Source: Haematococcus lacustris
Taxonomy: Eukaryota; Chlorophyta; Chlorophyceae; Chlamydomonadales; Haematococcaceae
Length of the DNA stretch: 64,000 nucleotides
Assembly (NCBI GenBank): GCA_030144725.1
Contig: JASKMD010000017.1
Span: 10,643,748 to 10,707,747, forward strand
Reading direction: 5' to 3'
Positions within the stretch are counted from its first letter, which is position 1, and each line of letters starts with the position of its first letter. Position numbers and translations under genes: made by a program. Below, one piece after another: positions 41,356 to 51,175 of the stretch. The notes under the pieces are model-generated. The model was not told where the DNA came from. It worked only from the letters and a program-made list of their open reading frames with translations, and made no database searches.

Positions 41356-43289
41356 TTATGCGAGAACCGGTGGCAGGTGCAGGTGACGCGGGATGTGGGG
41401 CACGGCCTCGTCCCACGGACCATTGATTTTGGCCTTGTACTTGTGGATGCTCACCAGTAGCGCCGGGCAGACAAAGGTCAGCGCGAGGACGCAGGCCATG
41501 AACAAGGAGCTGGCATTGAGCGACAGCGGCACCAGCAGCCAAGCCGCGGCGCAAACTAGGCCGGCGGTGGTAGCTACATGGCAGCTGGCAGACGCGGCCC
41601 TGATGTAGCGCCGCACGAACGGCGACAGCATGAACGACAGAAGGGAGAAAAGGACTTGGGCGAACTGCACGAAATGGCAGGATGGGGTGGCTGCTTAGCC
41701 AGTGAAAAGGGCAGCTGGCTTGCACGACACCACCTGGTGAGGCATGAGCTGACGAGTTGCATACGGCAGTGGTGGCACTACTGGCATGCTGCTCACCACG
41801 TGCAGCTCGGAGGGCATGGTGCTGGATAAGAGCACTGAGGCCAGGACAGCGGCAGCCAAGGCCAGCGCACCACTGAGGCGATCCGTGACGCTGTTCACAA
41901 AGCTGTGCATGCACGCATGCACACATCAACATGCCACTGTTACGTGCATGCAGGCAACAGCCAAGCCTTTGCGCCAGCCTTTCACACAGCTGACCTTCAA
42001 CATGAATAAGGCACATGCAGCCCCATAACTTATAACCACGCGACCCACCACCAGGCCTGCTACTCTGCCTGCCTCATCATCCTCATCATTACATGACATT
42101 TGCCGTCATGCACTCCTATTGTGTACCGCTGGCGTCGCTGCAGCACAAGAGGGTAAGGACTCCACCAGTTCAAGCTCGCTTGCCTTGGCCCCCGCCCTCA
42201 CTTGTAGTCGTGCAGGAACAGGTGCGCCGTCATCAACGCCACGCTTAGCGCTATGATGCTGTCGGTGGCGATGGTGGCAGCCAGGGTGCGCAGCATTGGC
42301 GACAGGCACGCCACGCCACCCACCAGCAGGGCCCCCTGCCGGGCGCCTCGCACCTGCACCACACCCAACCATGAATGTGCATGCATGCTAGGGCCACAGT
42401 GTCACCTGGGCCCATGCAGCAGGACTGCAAAGCTAGTACAGATTGGGGCAGCCACTTGCAGCAGGTTACCTTCTCTGCTGCCGCAGCAGGGAAAGCAAGA
42501 GGCATGACCTTACTGTTGTAGAGCGTGACATGGGGTGACATGAAAGAATGAGTAGACCCTACAAAAAGGAAGAGTGACGTGGGCCTGGCCAGCCTGCATA
42601 CCCTGCCTGTGTGCAGGAGTGACTGAGTCACATGCTATGGCTGCTCCTGACAAGTGTCATGATTCAGGGTACAGCATGGTGCAGCACTTCCCCTGGCGCT
42701 CGCAACCAAGACCACCGTGCGCCACACAGCACAGCGCAGCGCTACCTGGCTCACAGCCCACGGCCCTGTGATGGTCAGCATGGGCGTGCCCAACCAGGCA
42801 GCATCAACCCACCAGGGATCCGCCCAGCAGGTGGCCCCCTAGGGCAGCACATGTGATGTAGCCTGCAGCCATGTCCAGCAGGAACTGCCAGGTCACATCG
42901 CATGTGCACAAATGTAAGCAAACGCAGCCACTGCCCTGCTCACCTGCTGTCATGAGTAGCGTGCAGGTGAGCAGCAGGTGTGTGGCATCCAAGATGCCAG
43001 CTTTGAGTTGTGCCGCAACGGCACAGCTAGCCACCACCACTGCCAGCTGCTGCGTTATGGCGCAGGAGGACAGCACTACTGGCCAGTATTGGCGTCGGGG
43101 CACTGCTGCATTGACCACCAACTCGACCAGGAAGGAAGGGGGGGTGTAGCTGTCTGGGAAAGGCTGTTGCTTCCATAGCACCTTCTCCCACAACTGCCCT
43201 GTCTGCGGCTGTGCTTTATTATCGCTGCAGTACTCGGCCCCTTGTGACACCAGGAGCTTATCCGGGCCCTCACTGACGTGCATGGCCAC
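41356..43289 (-). CDS. PIGC: PIG-C / GPI2, GPI-GlcNAc transferase subunit C, complete, 320 aa
   Basis: Five exons join in phase: 43289-42944, 42862-42813, 42353-42202, 41902-41797 and 41664-41356. PIG-C is a multi-pass ER membrane subunit of the complex that adds GlcNAc to phosphatidylinositol, the first step of GPI-anchor synthesis. Family marks are WEKVLWKQQPFPDSY near the N-terminus, LSPMLRTLAATIATDSIIALS and AHLFLHDY in the middle, and KYKAKINGPWDEA near the C-terminus, with hydrophobic helices between them. The human protein is 297 aa, so 320 aa is normal. The start at 43289 leaves about 30 residues before the conserved WEKVL; a later start is not available in frame. No transposon was recognised in its introns. 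Confidence 0.88.
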
Positions 43290-43559
43290 TACAACGATGT
43301 CTCCCCCGCATTATTGCTTGGCTCTAAGCTGTTCGCTTCACTTTGCGCAGCGGTGGCATGCCATGCTCAGCATTGCGCGTGCGCCGTGAACGTAAACACA
43401 TGTGCGAGTGACATGCGGTCAGTACAAGCTGTGCACATGTGTACAAACGTTACACATTTCTTGGGGAAGATCCGGCACTTCGTCGCTGCTAGTCAGGGGT
43501 GCGTTATTTCAGCCCCATTCAACCCGATAGTTCGTGTAAGGTTTGCGAGCAGGCCAGCA

Positions 43560-44137
43560 CCTCCCTCATCAGCCCGCCAAGGCAGAATGAAGTCCCCTCA
43601 TTAAGGGTGGTGTTTTGTCAATGTCGAGTTATGTTCCCGTGCACATGGCATGGGCGCCTACCACCTACACTATTGCCTGACCGCTGACAGGGCTATAGTT
43701 TGGGCCAGGGAACTCCTTGCCCTTGGCTGGCATTCTCACAGGGATGCTGGCCACTCACTGCTGAGCCGACCGCTGGTCCAACAGCTGACTGCTGACTGCT
43801 GGTGCAAAACTCATCCTCTAGCACCAGCCTGCCCCACCCACCCCCGCCGCCCAAGGTGCTGTCTTACAACGTCTTTGCCCCTGATCTTTGCCCCTGGGCC
43901 TGCACACCACCTTGCAGCAGGCCCGCAGCACCGTTTAAGCACCCCACACCCCTGAGGCTGCACTGACTGCCTGGGTGACGCCGGGGTTGATGCCCACCCC
44001 ATTCTGCGTGGATGGATCAATGTCGACCTGATTGAAAACCCTGGTTGGCCAGCTTGCCTGTGCTGAAGCACTGTCCCAGTGGGCCTCGCATGCTGGCTCA
44101 GTGGTGAAGGCTGCATGTTTCTCCTTGGACAGTCCCA
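43560..44137 (-). pseudogene. Older Fanzor copy, RuvC-I part with Asp to Asn change, split by a later insertion
   Basis: On the minus strand it reads DIDPSTQNGVGINPGVTQAVSAASGVW, matching VGIDPGVTQAVSAASGVW in the 18.6 kb copy but with the catalytic aspartate replaced by asparagine (codon AAC). The left part (43560-43730) is a type III tail, and the stretch between is scrambled by deletions. The upstream part of this copy continues at about 45299 on the far side of a younger Fanzor element inserted at 44153-45283. Confidence 0.7.
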
Positions 44138-45298
44138 GCTGCATGCATACCCCAGGTCCCAAGACACAGGTGGGTTGCCTGGCAGTCGCCAGCTGCAAGC
44201 GGCTTGCTGTAAGCCGGCAGCGCCCTTTGGAGGTGCTATTAAGAGGTGCGAGAGTGAGTGACATCGCCTCCTGGGTATAAGTAGGTATCAGCAGGTGTGA
44301 GCTGATATGAGCCTAGTGGCGAAATGCCTCCGCAGATTCTTTGGCGCAGTGGGCATTGGCACTGGGGGTGGGTGGGGTGCTGATGCGGTGCTGCGTGCCT
44401 GCTGCAAGGTGGTGTGCAGGCCCAGGGGCACAGACCAGCTGAGGGGCAGGGTGGTGCTTGTGGTGTAGCACAGCACCACCCGGGTCAGCTCCACAGTGAG
44501 TGGCCAGCAGCCCTGTGAGAGCCAGCTGAACAAACGCAGGGCCACCAGGCCTGCAGACTGGAAGCCCCCAGCAGGGCAGGTGCACCACTGCCTAGTGCGC
44601 GCAGCCTGGAGCCAGCAGCGTGACCAGCCGGTGAGGGGCCTGATGTGGTGCCCAATAGTGGCCCCCCGCAAGCCCCCACAGGCCCCATGCAGCAGCCAGG
44701 AAGCCTCACAGCCAGCAGCCTCAGAGCCTGGGCCCAGCACCCCCCTGCCAGCCAAGCGCAGGTAGCGCACCAAGGCTGAGCCGTCGGCTGAGCTCACCAA
44801 GGGCAAGGGCAAGGCTGCCAAAAGCCAAGCCAGCACCACAGCCAGGCAGGTGGTTGGACAGGGACTGCAATGCGGCATTGAACATGCAGCGCATTGGGGA
44901 GAGCAGGTGGCGGCCACTGGAGCTGTGCTGGTGGCCTGAGCAGGGGAAGCTGCCAGCCAAGGGCAAGGAGTACCCAGGCCTGGGCTACAAGCGGCTGCGA
45001 GACAAACCACTCAAGACCCAGTCCGCTGAGGCAGAGCAGTGTGCCCTGTCTCTTGAGCTGTCATCAGCTTACACTTAGTGCATGTTTGTCATGCCAACTC
45101 TACATCATAGCCCTCCGGGGTCAGGCAATAGTGTAGGTGGTAGGCGACCATGACCATGTGTATGCCATGTCTTAGCCATGTGCATGCCATGTGACGGGAA
45201 CACCACACAGACAAAACACCGTCTTGTAGTGGTCCGTAAATAGTGTTCGACTGCAATGAAGGCTCAAGGTTGAGAGCCAAGGTGCTGCATGCATACCC
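44138..45298 (+). mobile_element. Type II Fanzor element nested in an older Fanzor copy, 15-bp target-site duplication
   Basis: The element (44153-45283) is flanked by GCTGCATGCATACCC at 44138-44152 and 45284-45298. It has a type II 5' end, a junction near 44335 directly to TTCTTTGGCGCAGTGGGCATTGG, then the RuvC-II region, linker, WLDRDCNAALNMQRIGESRW and the type II tail. The RuvC-II motif reads LVV-stop-HSTTR, so the glutamate is lost to a TAG and the protein is dead. A frameshift also sits in the AAAAGCC of the linker near 44820. Confidence 0.88.
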
Positions 45299-45460
45299 AA
45301 GTGAAGATCTCAGCTGTCCAGCTTGGGCCTGGCCACAGGGGTGAGGATCGCCAAGTGTGCGAATGAGGCGCTGATTAACTTCACAAACATCACTTGACCA
45401 CAATGGCAACCAGTTGCCCTGGCTGTGGAAGCTGCCGATGCTAGGGAAGCATGGCAGTAG
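45299..45460 (-). mobile_element. Continuation of the older Fanzor copy beyond the nested element
   Basis: The phrase CTGTCCAGCTTG and neighbouring bases match the region near 20165-20190 of the 18.6 kb copy, as expected if the 43.6-44.1 kb copy was split by the nested insertion. The sequence is too decayed to translate. Confidence 0.4.
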
Positions 45461-45546
45461 CGGAACTGTTGCATGGAGCGGAACGAGAGCCGACAGGGAG
45501 GATGGGTTGAGCAATCACACACGAATCAACGCGATCGCTGCGCAAG

Positions 45547-47600
45547 ATGTCATCCCTGGTCCGCAAGACCGTCCCAAGCAACCCGCACCTTGCATCAGCA
45601 AGATCGGGTGGAGCAGTGCAGCCACCTGTCAGGCGTCATGAGCATCGGACCAGCAACAACTGGGCTAAGGTGCCACGTCAGCGAGAGCTGATTGGCCCAG
45701 GCTTTCTGGCACTACAGGCACTACGCCCTCCCAGACGCCCATTATGTGCATTACTCAAACCTGCTCTGCTTGCCTGCACACAGGGTCCTGCCATGCTTGC
45801 CGCAGTGGTGGCGCTGACATCTGGTTTCCTCCCATTCACACCGCCACCACCATCCCATGCTGCACAGGAACTCAAGGTCAGGGAGCAGTATGCTGTGAAG
45901 CCTGCTGCGATACACAGGTTGATACAGATATCTGTGCTTGCACATCTGCGGCACGTTTGTGCGTAAGGGTCCCCCTTGCATTGTGACAGTGTTGGCTTGT
46001 CAGCACCTTGGCTTTCAATCGGATGCGGCTCTTGCTCCACGGTACTGGGCCGCTTCCTCGGAGGCATTGCGCCACTAGGCTCATATCTGCTCACACCTGC
46101 GCATACCTACTTATACCCAGGAGGCGATGTCACTCACTCTCGCACCTCCTAAGGGCACCTCCAAAGGGCAAGCCTCCAAAGGGCAAGCCTCCAAAGGGCC
46201 ACCTGTCCACCGCCAGCCAGTTGGCTTGTCAGCAGTGGCTCCTCTCTCCTGACTCTCACATGGGAGAAAAAGATTCATGGTGGTGTGATGCGGCTTGCAC
46301 GAGTGCAGACTGATACAACTCAAGGCTGTTGGCTTGATACAACTCAAATGCTGCGTAGCATACACGGCTGTGCTACAGTCTGCTGATCCTGGTCCTTGGG
46401 CCAACTCTTGCAGCCGCGTGCAGCCCAGGTCCAGGTACTCCCTGCCTGTGACTGATGGTGTGGGATTATCACAAGCACAGCACTAGCATAGCCAACCCAT
46501 GCCGTCACATGGGGTAGCATGGTTAAAGAGTTGGGGAATGCAAGAAGCCTGCTCCCAATGAGATGCTGGTTTCATCACTGCGCCTTGCATGATTCTTTGC
46601 CTCCATTTGTCTTACATTGAGCTGCACACCATGTATGCACTCCCTGCATGAAGCGCAGGGATCAGAGAAGCGCCAGGCAGAGGTTGCACGTCGCAAAGCC
46701 GTCCTTGCTGAAACGTGGGTGTGCCTGCCTGCTTTGATTAGATGTGGCTGATGTCTTTTCCATATCTGCTTGGCCTGACTGGTGGCTTGGTGGCTGTGGC
46801 AACCTGGCAGGCGAGCCAAGGCGGAGGCTAACCTGATGAGCGGGAAAGAGGCGATGCAAGCTAAGATTGCAGCCGCAGAGGCAAAGGTGGACGAGGGCAA
46901 TGGTGCGTGGGACGCTTGCCATCATGCACATGCACGCTTGACACTAGGCACAATTGTGTTCTTGCAGCACTCATGGGGCACATGGACGTGGCCACAAGGT
47001 TGGCTGGATGGATGGAGGCATGTTGAATGGAGGCTGAGAAAGCAGGGGTGGTGAAGGGCTTCTCATCGCTACTGGGGGCAAGGCCAAGCATCCAGACCAG
47101 GCTGGCTGTTGCAGTAGTGTGAAGCATCATCAGTGTGAGGCACCCTGTCACTTGCCTCGCCCTGCGACCTCGCCCGACATCATCTGTCTTGCATTGTGAT
47201 TCTTGCAATGCATGTGTGCTCTTCCATACACAATTGCAGAAGCCCGGCGGCGACTAGCAGAGGAGCGTTCGCAAGTAGTCAGCTCGCAAAGCTTGCAAGC
47301 GTATGACACTGCTGCAGCCAAGGCGGTCCAAGTTGCGCCGCCTCTGTGAAAGGCCTCGTCATATGGGCCGGGGCGTATGTGCTGCTCGAAGCAGTACTCC
47401 CACACCAGCCTGCCAGTTTGTGTGCAGTTGAACGCTGTCTGCAGGGGACACCCTGCAACGCCCCCCTAAGGCAGCCAGCAAGCTTCACCACCTACAAGCA
47501 GCAGCCAGGCAGCTAACAGCAACCTCGACACCAAGACCTGCCATGGCTGAGGAATCTCCTCAGGCCAGGCCACTTCCGCCAAACATGGGACGTTGTACAT
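45547..47600 (+). CDS. Probable plastid/lumen-targeted coiled-coil protein, hypothetical
   Basis: Exon 1 (45547-45669) encodes a Ser/Arg-rich 41-residue start (MSSLVRKTVPSNPHLASARSGG) like a plastid transit peptide. Exon 2 (45784-45876) encodes LAAVVALTSGFLPFTPPPPS ending HAAQELK, like a lumen-targeting signal with an AxA-type cleavage site. Both are phase 0. Further likely exons, rich in Ala, Glu, Lys and Arg, lie near 46652-46707 (GSEKRQAEVARRKAVLAE), 46803-46899 (RAKAEANLMSGKEAMQAK), 46969-47030 (ALMGHMDVATRLAGWMEA), 47238-47330 (ARRRLAEERSQ) and 47444-47580. They suggest a helical coiled-coil protein. Some donors would have to be GC-type. I do not recognise the family, and the exact 3' structure is unsure. 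Confidence 0.45.
45991..46234 (-). mobile_element. 214-bp miniature type II Fanzor-derived element with a 15-bp target-site duplication
   Basis: GTTGGCTTGTCAGCA flanks the element at 45991-46005 and 46220-46234. In element direction it keeps only the type II 5' end (CCTTTGGAGG units, TATA-like TATAAGTAGG, the PPRKRPST start codon region to CATCCGATTGAAAG) joined directly to the last six bases of the type II 3' end (CCAAGG). All of the nuclease is gone. It sits in an intron of the 45.5-47.6 kb gene. Confidence 0.85.
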
Positions 47601-47639
47601 GTTGTGTTTGTTCTTGCAGTGGTGTACACTGACTGCAAG

Positions 47640-48045
47640 GGTTGCTGCAGGTTGGCACTGTCCCTATTGATGGACACCACGTTTGATTATTGGGTACCAT
47701 GATTCCAAGGCCGTCCGTGTCATGTTGACCGCCAGCCTACAAATGGTAGTCCTTGCTTGCTTGATCTTGCTTTGCCAATAGCAGGTTCGCTGCCCCACGC
47801 CAAGGTTTGACATTGGTGGCTGGCCATCGTACAGGCGCAGCACCTGCACCTCCCACCTGTCTCATGCACAATGAGTGGAACTGAAGGAAGTTGCCGCCCC
47901 ACACTGACCAGGCGCACCTGTACACCATATGTTGGGAAGGGCAGTCTCTCAACTGCTGACAGTCAAGCTCAACATGTGGCACCACTGTGGCAAGGCACAC
48001 CCATGGGTTGTGTTGGAGTAGGTGTCCGTAAGTCGCGAGAGTGAG
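47640..48045 (+). mobile_element. 5' region of the 48 kb Fanzor element
   Basis: The stretch at 47850-48060 matches the reverse of 29100-29300, upstream of the other KKRKG-type Fanzor start (TGAGTGGAACTGAAGGAAG, ACCAGGCGCACCTGTACACC). It is therefore element rather than host sequence. Its left limit is not clear. Confidence 0.5.
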
Positions 48046-49000
48046 TGGAGACAGTCGCGAAGTGCCGTCTACTACAAAGCGCGATGAAGGGCAAGAAGCG
48101 CAAGGGCGCGGATGAGCCCAAACAGCTTAAACTCAAGGTGCCCAAGCCCAAGAGAAAGCCTGGTGCGCGTGACAAAGTGGGCTGGGGAGGCCCTGTCTCG
48201 CCAAAAGGTGTTCATTACTCCATGAAAATGAGCTGTGAAAACCCTAACATAGAGCCCAAATTGCTTGATGAAGACGTCACAGACGTCTCGAAGCATAGCG
48301 GTGCAATGACTAGCAAGAAGCGGAAAGGCACCGCCAAGCAAAAGCAGCGCCCGGGAAGACGCCCGCGATACCAAGGTTTGACTTAGTGCGCTCCGCCCAC
48401 ACTGTGTGGGCTCCACGCTGTGTGAGAAGCCATCGCTGCTGTTTGTGCCAGCGCAGTCCTCGTTCGCAACAAGGCATGCAACGAGAAAAGCGGAGGGAGA
48501 AGTGGAAACTGAGCGGCGTCAGGTAAATGGCCAATCCCGCATATATTTTGTCCATGCTTTGTGTCCCAGCCTTGGGGCCCAGCTTTGTGTCTTCGCCATC
48601 AACAAGCTCTGTCTGTGCTCATCATGCTCAGGCTAATCAGCTCATGAAAGCCAAGGGCAAAGGTAAGGCCAAGGGCGAGCCTTATAAAGCCAAGCCAGCA
48701 CCACAGTCAGGCAGGTGCCTGGACAGGGACTGCAATGCGGCATTGAACATGCAACGCATTAGGAAGAGCGAGTGGCGCCCGCTGGAGCTTGAGCTGCCAG
48801 CAAAGGGCAAGGAGTACCCTGAGCTGGGCTACAAGCGGTTGCGTGACAAGCCACCCAAAACCCAGCAGCAGCAGCAGCAGCAGCCTGTGGCATTGAGGAG
48901 AGCAGGTGGCGGCCACTGGAGCTGTGCTGGTGGCCAGAGCAGGGAGCGCTTCAGTAGCCTGCTCTCGGCCTGCTCTTGGAGCAATCGGTCGCATGTGATG
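48045..49000 (+). pseudogene. Internally deleted Fanzor with N- and C-terminal ends only
   Basis: The start reads VAKCRLLQSAMKGKKRKGADEPKQ and KPGARDKVGWG, followed by a second basic stretch (SKKRKGTAKQKQRPGRRPR), a stop, and an open CEKPSLLFVPAQSSFATRHA part. From about 48640 the C-terminal linker and CLDRDCNAALNMQRIRKSEWRPLELELP follow, then KGKEYPELGYKRLRDKP and a short polyQ. RuvC-I and RuvC-II are missing, so it cannot cut DNA. After 48890 a fragment of another copy (RRAGGGHWSCAGGQ frame) is attached. Confidence 0.65.
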
Positions 49001-49140
49001 GTTTTACCACTCAGGCAAATTAGTAACAGCATTTTTGAGATTCGGAGCCTCGGACTTGGTACATAGTCAAATGAAGGCATTGTAAGATTGGGGGTTGAAA
49101 CTAAAATTCGTGATTTTGCGCGGTTGGTGAGATACGGCCA

Positions 49141-49605
49141 TGCTACAGTACTGTAGGTATCTACAGTACTGTCGGGGTACCTCGCGAATACACGAACAGT
49201 ACTGTAGACACCTACAGTACTGTAGGCACCTACAGTACTGTAGGTGTCTACAGTACTGTCGGGGTACCTCGAGAGACCATTTACAGTACTGTAGACAGCT
49301 ACAGTACTGTAGACACCTACAGTACTGTAGACATCTACAGTACTGTAGACATCTACAGTACCTCGAGGTACCTCGAGGTACCTCGAGAGACCACTTACAG
49401 TACTGTAGGTACCTCGAGGTACCTCGAGAGGCCATTTACAGTACTGTAGGTACCTACAGTACTGTAGACATCTACAGTACTGTAGACATCTACAGTACTG
49501 TAGACACCTACAGTACTGTAGGCATCGACAGTACTGTAGACATCTACAGTACCTCGAGGTACCTCGAGGTACCTCGAGAGACCACTTACAGTACTGTAGC
49601 CTTTA
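49141..49605. repeat. Palindromic satellite array 1 (CTACAGTACTGTAG and GGTACCTCGAG)
   Basis: About twenty copies of the perfect 14-bp palindrome CTACAGTACTGTAG (some lacking an end base) are spaced by 3-6 bases such as ACAC, ACAT or GTGT. They alternate with blocks of GGTACCTCGAGGTACC, also palindromic, followed by AGAGACCA. Larger units of about 130 bp are repeated inside the array. No gene is present; open frames through it are artefacts. Confidence 0.9.
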
Positions 49606-49669
49606 AGCACTTAGAAAATTTCTGGCATCCGTCCAACACTTAGTCGCATCATCGTGTAGCCGGTATTGC

Positions 49670-50050
49670 AGCGATGGCATCGCACGAGGTTACCCATACT
49701 CGCAGCCGCATCTAGCCCATACTCGCAGCCACATACTCGGCAATCAACCTCGCGGCCACACAGCTGGTCCACAGATGGCATCGCACGAGGTTACCCATAC
49801 TCGCAGCCACATCTAGCCCATACTCGCAGCCACATACTCGGCAATCAACCTCGCGGCCACACAGCTGGTCCAGCAGCGCAGAAGCATACCTGTGAGGCAG
49901 CTCGGTGCGAGGATCTCACCTCGCAGCCAGCCTCGCAGCCATTTTCCTCGCAGCCAGCCTCGCAGTCAGTTTCGCAGCCAGCCTCGCAGCCAGCCTCGCA
50001 GCCAACATCGCAGCTAGCCTCGCGGCCAGTTTCCTCGCAACGATTCTCCG
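49670..50050. repeat. About 100-bp direct repeat followed by CTCGCAGCCAGC units
   Basis: A segment from GATGGCATCGCACGAGG to CACACAGCTGGTCCA occurs twice (49674-49774 and 49775-49874). From 49917 to 50045 there are about ten copies of a 10-12 bp unit CTCGCAGCCAGC with variants. No gene is recognised. Confidence 0.75.
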
Positions 50051-50283
50051 CAATGAATCGCAAGCATTGATGCACCAACGCAAGGCAGGTGCAACGTGTT
50101 GTGAGCAGCGAAGAGGCCAGACGGACTATGGTAAGAGCTTAGGACCAAGGTAAGAGCTTAGAAGGAGCTAGCATTGCGCAGCATAGCCCTTAGTATCCAG
50201 CCTAACCGCTACCACACCTGGTTGCTGCAGGTCTTACAATCACGCCTAGAACCCCCCTGATTACCACCCCCTCCCAGTCCCCC

Positions 50284-50346
50284 TCACCACCACCACCACC
50301 ACCACCACCACCACCACCACCACCACCACCACCACCACCACCACCA
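50284..50346. repeat. (CCA)n microsatellite
   Basis: About twenty CCA triplets just ahead of the CCCAG array. Confidence 0.9.
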
Positions 50347-50394
50347 TTTCATCACCTCTCACAACGTTCCCACTGTTGCCTCCCTTGTGTTGCA

Positions 50395-51175
50395 GCCCAG
50401 CCCAGCCCAGCCCAGCCCAGCCCAGCCCAGCCCAGCCCAGCCCAGCCCAGCCCAGCCCAGCCCAGCCCAGCCCAGCCCAGCCCAGCCCAGCCCAGCCCAG
50501 CCCAGCCCAGCCCAGCCCAGCCCAGCCCAGCCCAGCCCAGCCCAGCCCAGCCCAGCCCAGCCCAGCCCAGCCCAGCCCAGCCCAGCCCAGCCCAGCCCAG
50601 CCCAGCCCAGCCCAGCCCAGCCCAGCCCAGCCCAGCCCAGCCCAGCCCAGCCCAGCCCAGCCCAGCCCAGCCCAGCCCAGCCCAGCCCAGCCCAGCCCAG
50701 CCCAGCCCAGCCCAGCCCAGCCCAGCCCAGCCCAGCCCAGCCCAGCCCAGCCCAGCCCAGCCCAGCCCAGCCCAGCCCAGCCCAGCCCAGCCCAGCCCAG
50801 CCCAGCCCAGCCCAGCCCAGCCCAGCCCAGCCCAGCCAGCCAGCCCAGCCCAGCCCAGCCCAGCCCAGCCCAGCCCAGCCCAGCCCAGCCCAGCCCAGCC
50901 CAGCCCAGCCCAGCCCAGCCCAGCCCAGCCCAGCCCAGCCCAGCCCAGCCCAGCCCAGCCCAGCCCAGCCCAGCCCAGCCCAGCCCAGCCCAGCCCAGCC
51001 CAGCCCAGCCCAGCCCAGCCCAGCCCAGCCCAGCCCAGCCCAGCCCAGCCCAGCCCAGCCCAGCCCAGCCCAGCCCAGCCCAGCCCAGCCCAGCCCAGCC
51101 CAGCCCAGCCCAGCCCAGCCCAGCCCAGCCCAGCCCAGCCCAGCCCAGCCCAGCCCAGCCCAGCCCAGCCCAGCC
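50395..51175. repeat. (CCCAG)n tandem array, about 780 bp
   Basis: About 155 pentamers with one irregular CCAGCCAG near 50835. As the unit is 5 bp and lacks stops, several frames stay open for about 280 codons on both strands (PAQPS or GLGWA repeats); these are not genes. Confidence 0.95.

Noticed and set aside
41249..42016. Single long minus-strand frame of 255 aa
   Set aside because: It runs across PIG-C exons in the wrong frame; the phase-joined exons give the conserved protein instead.
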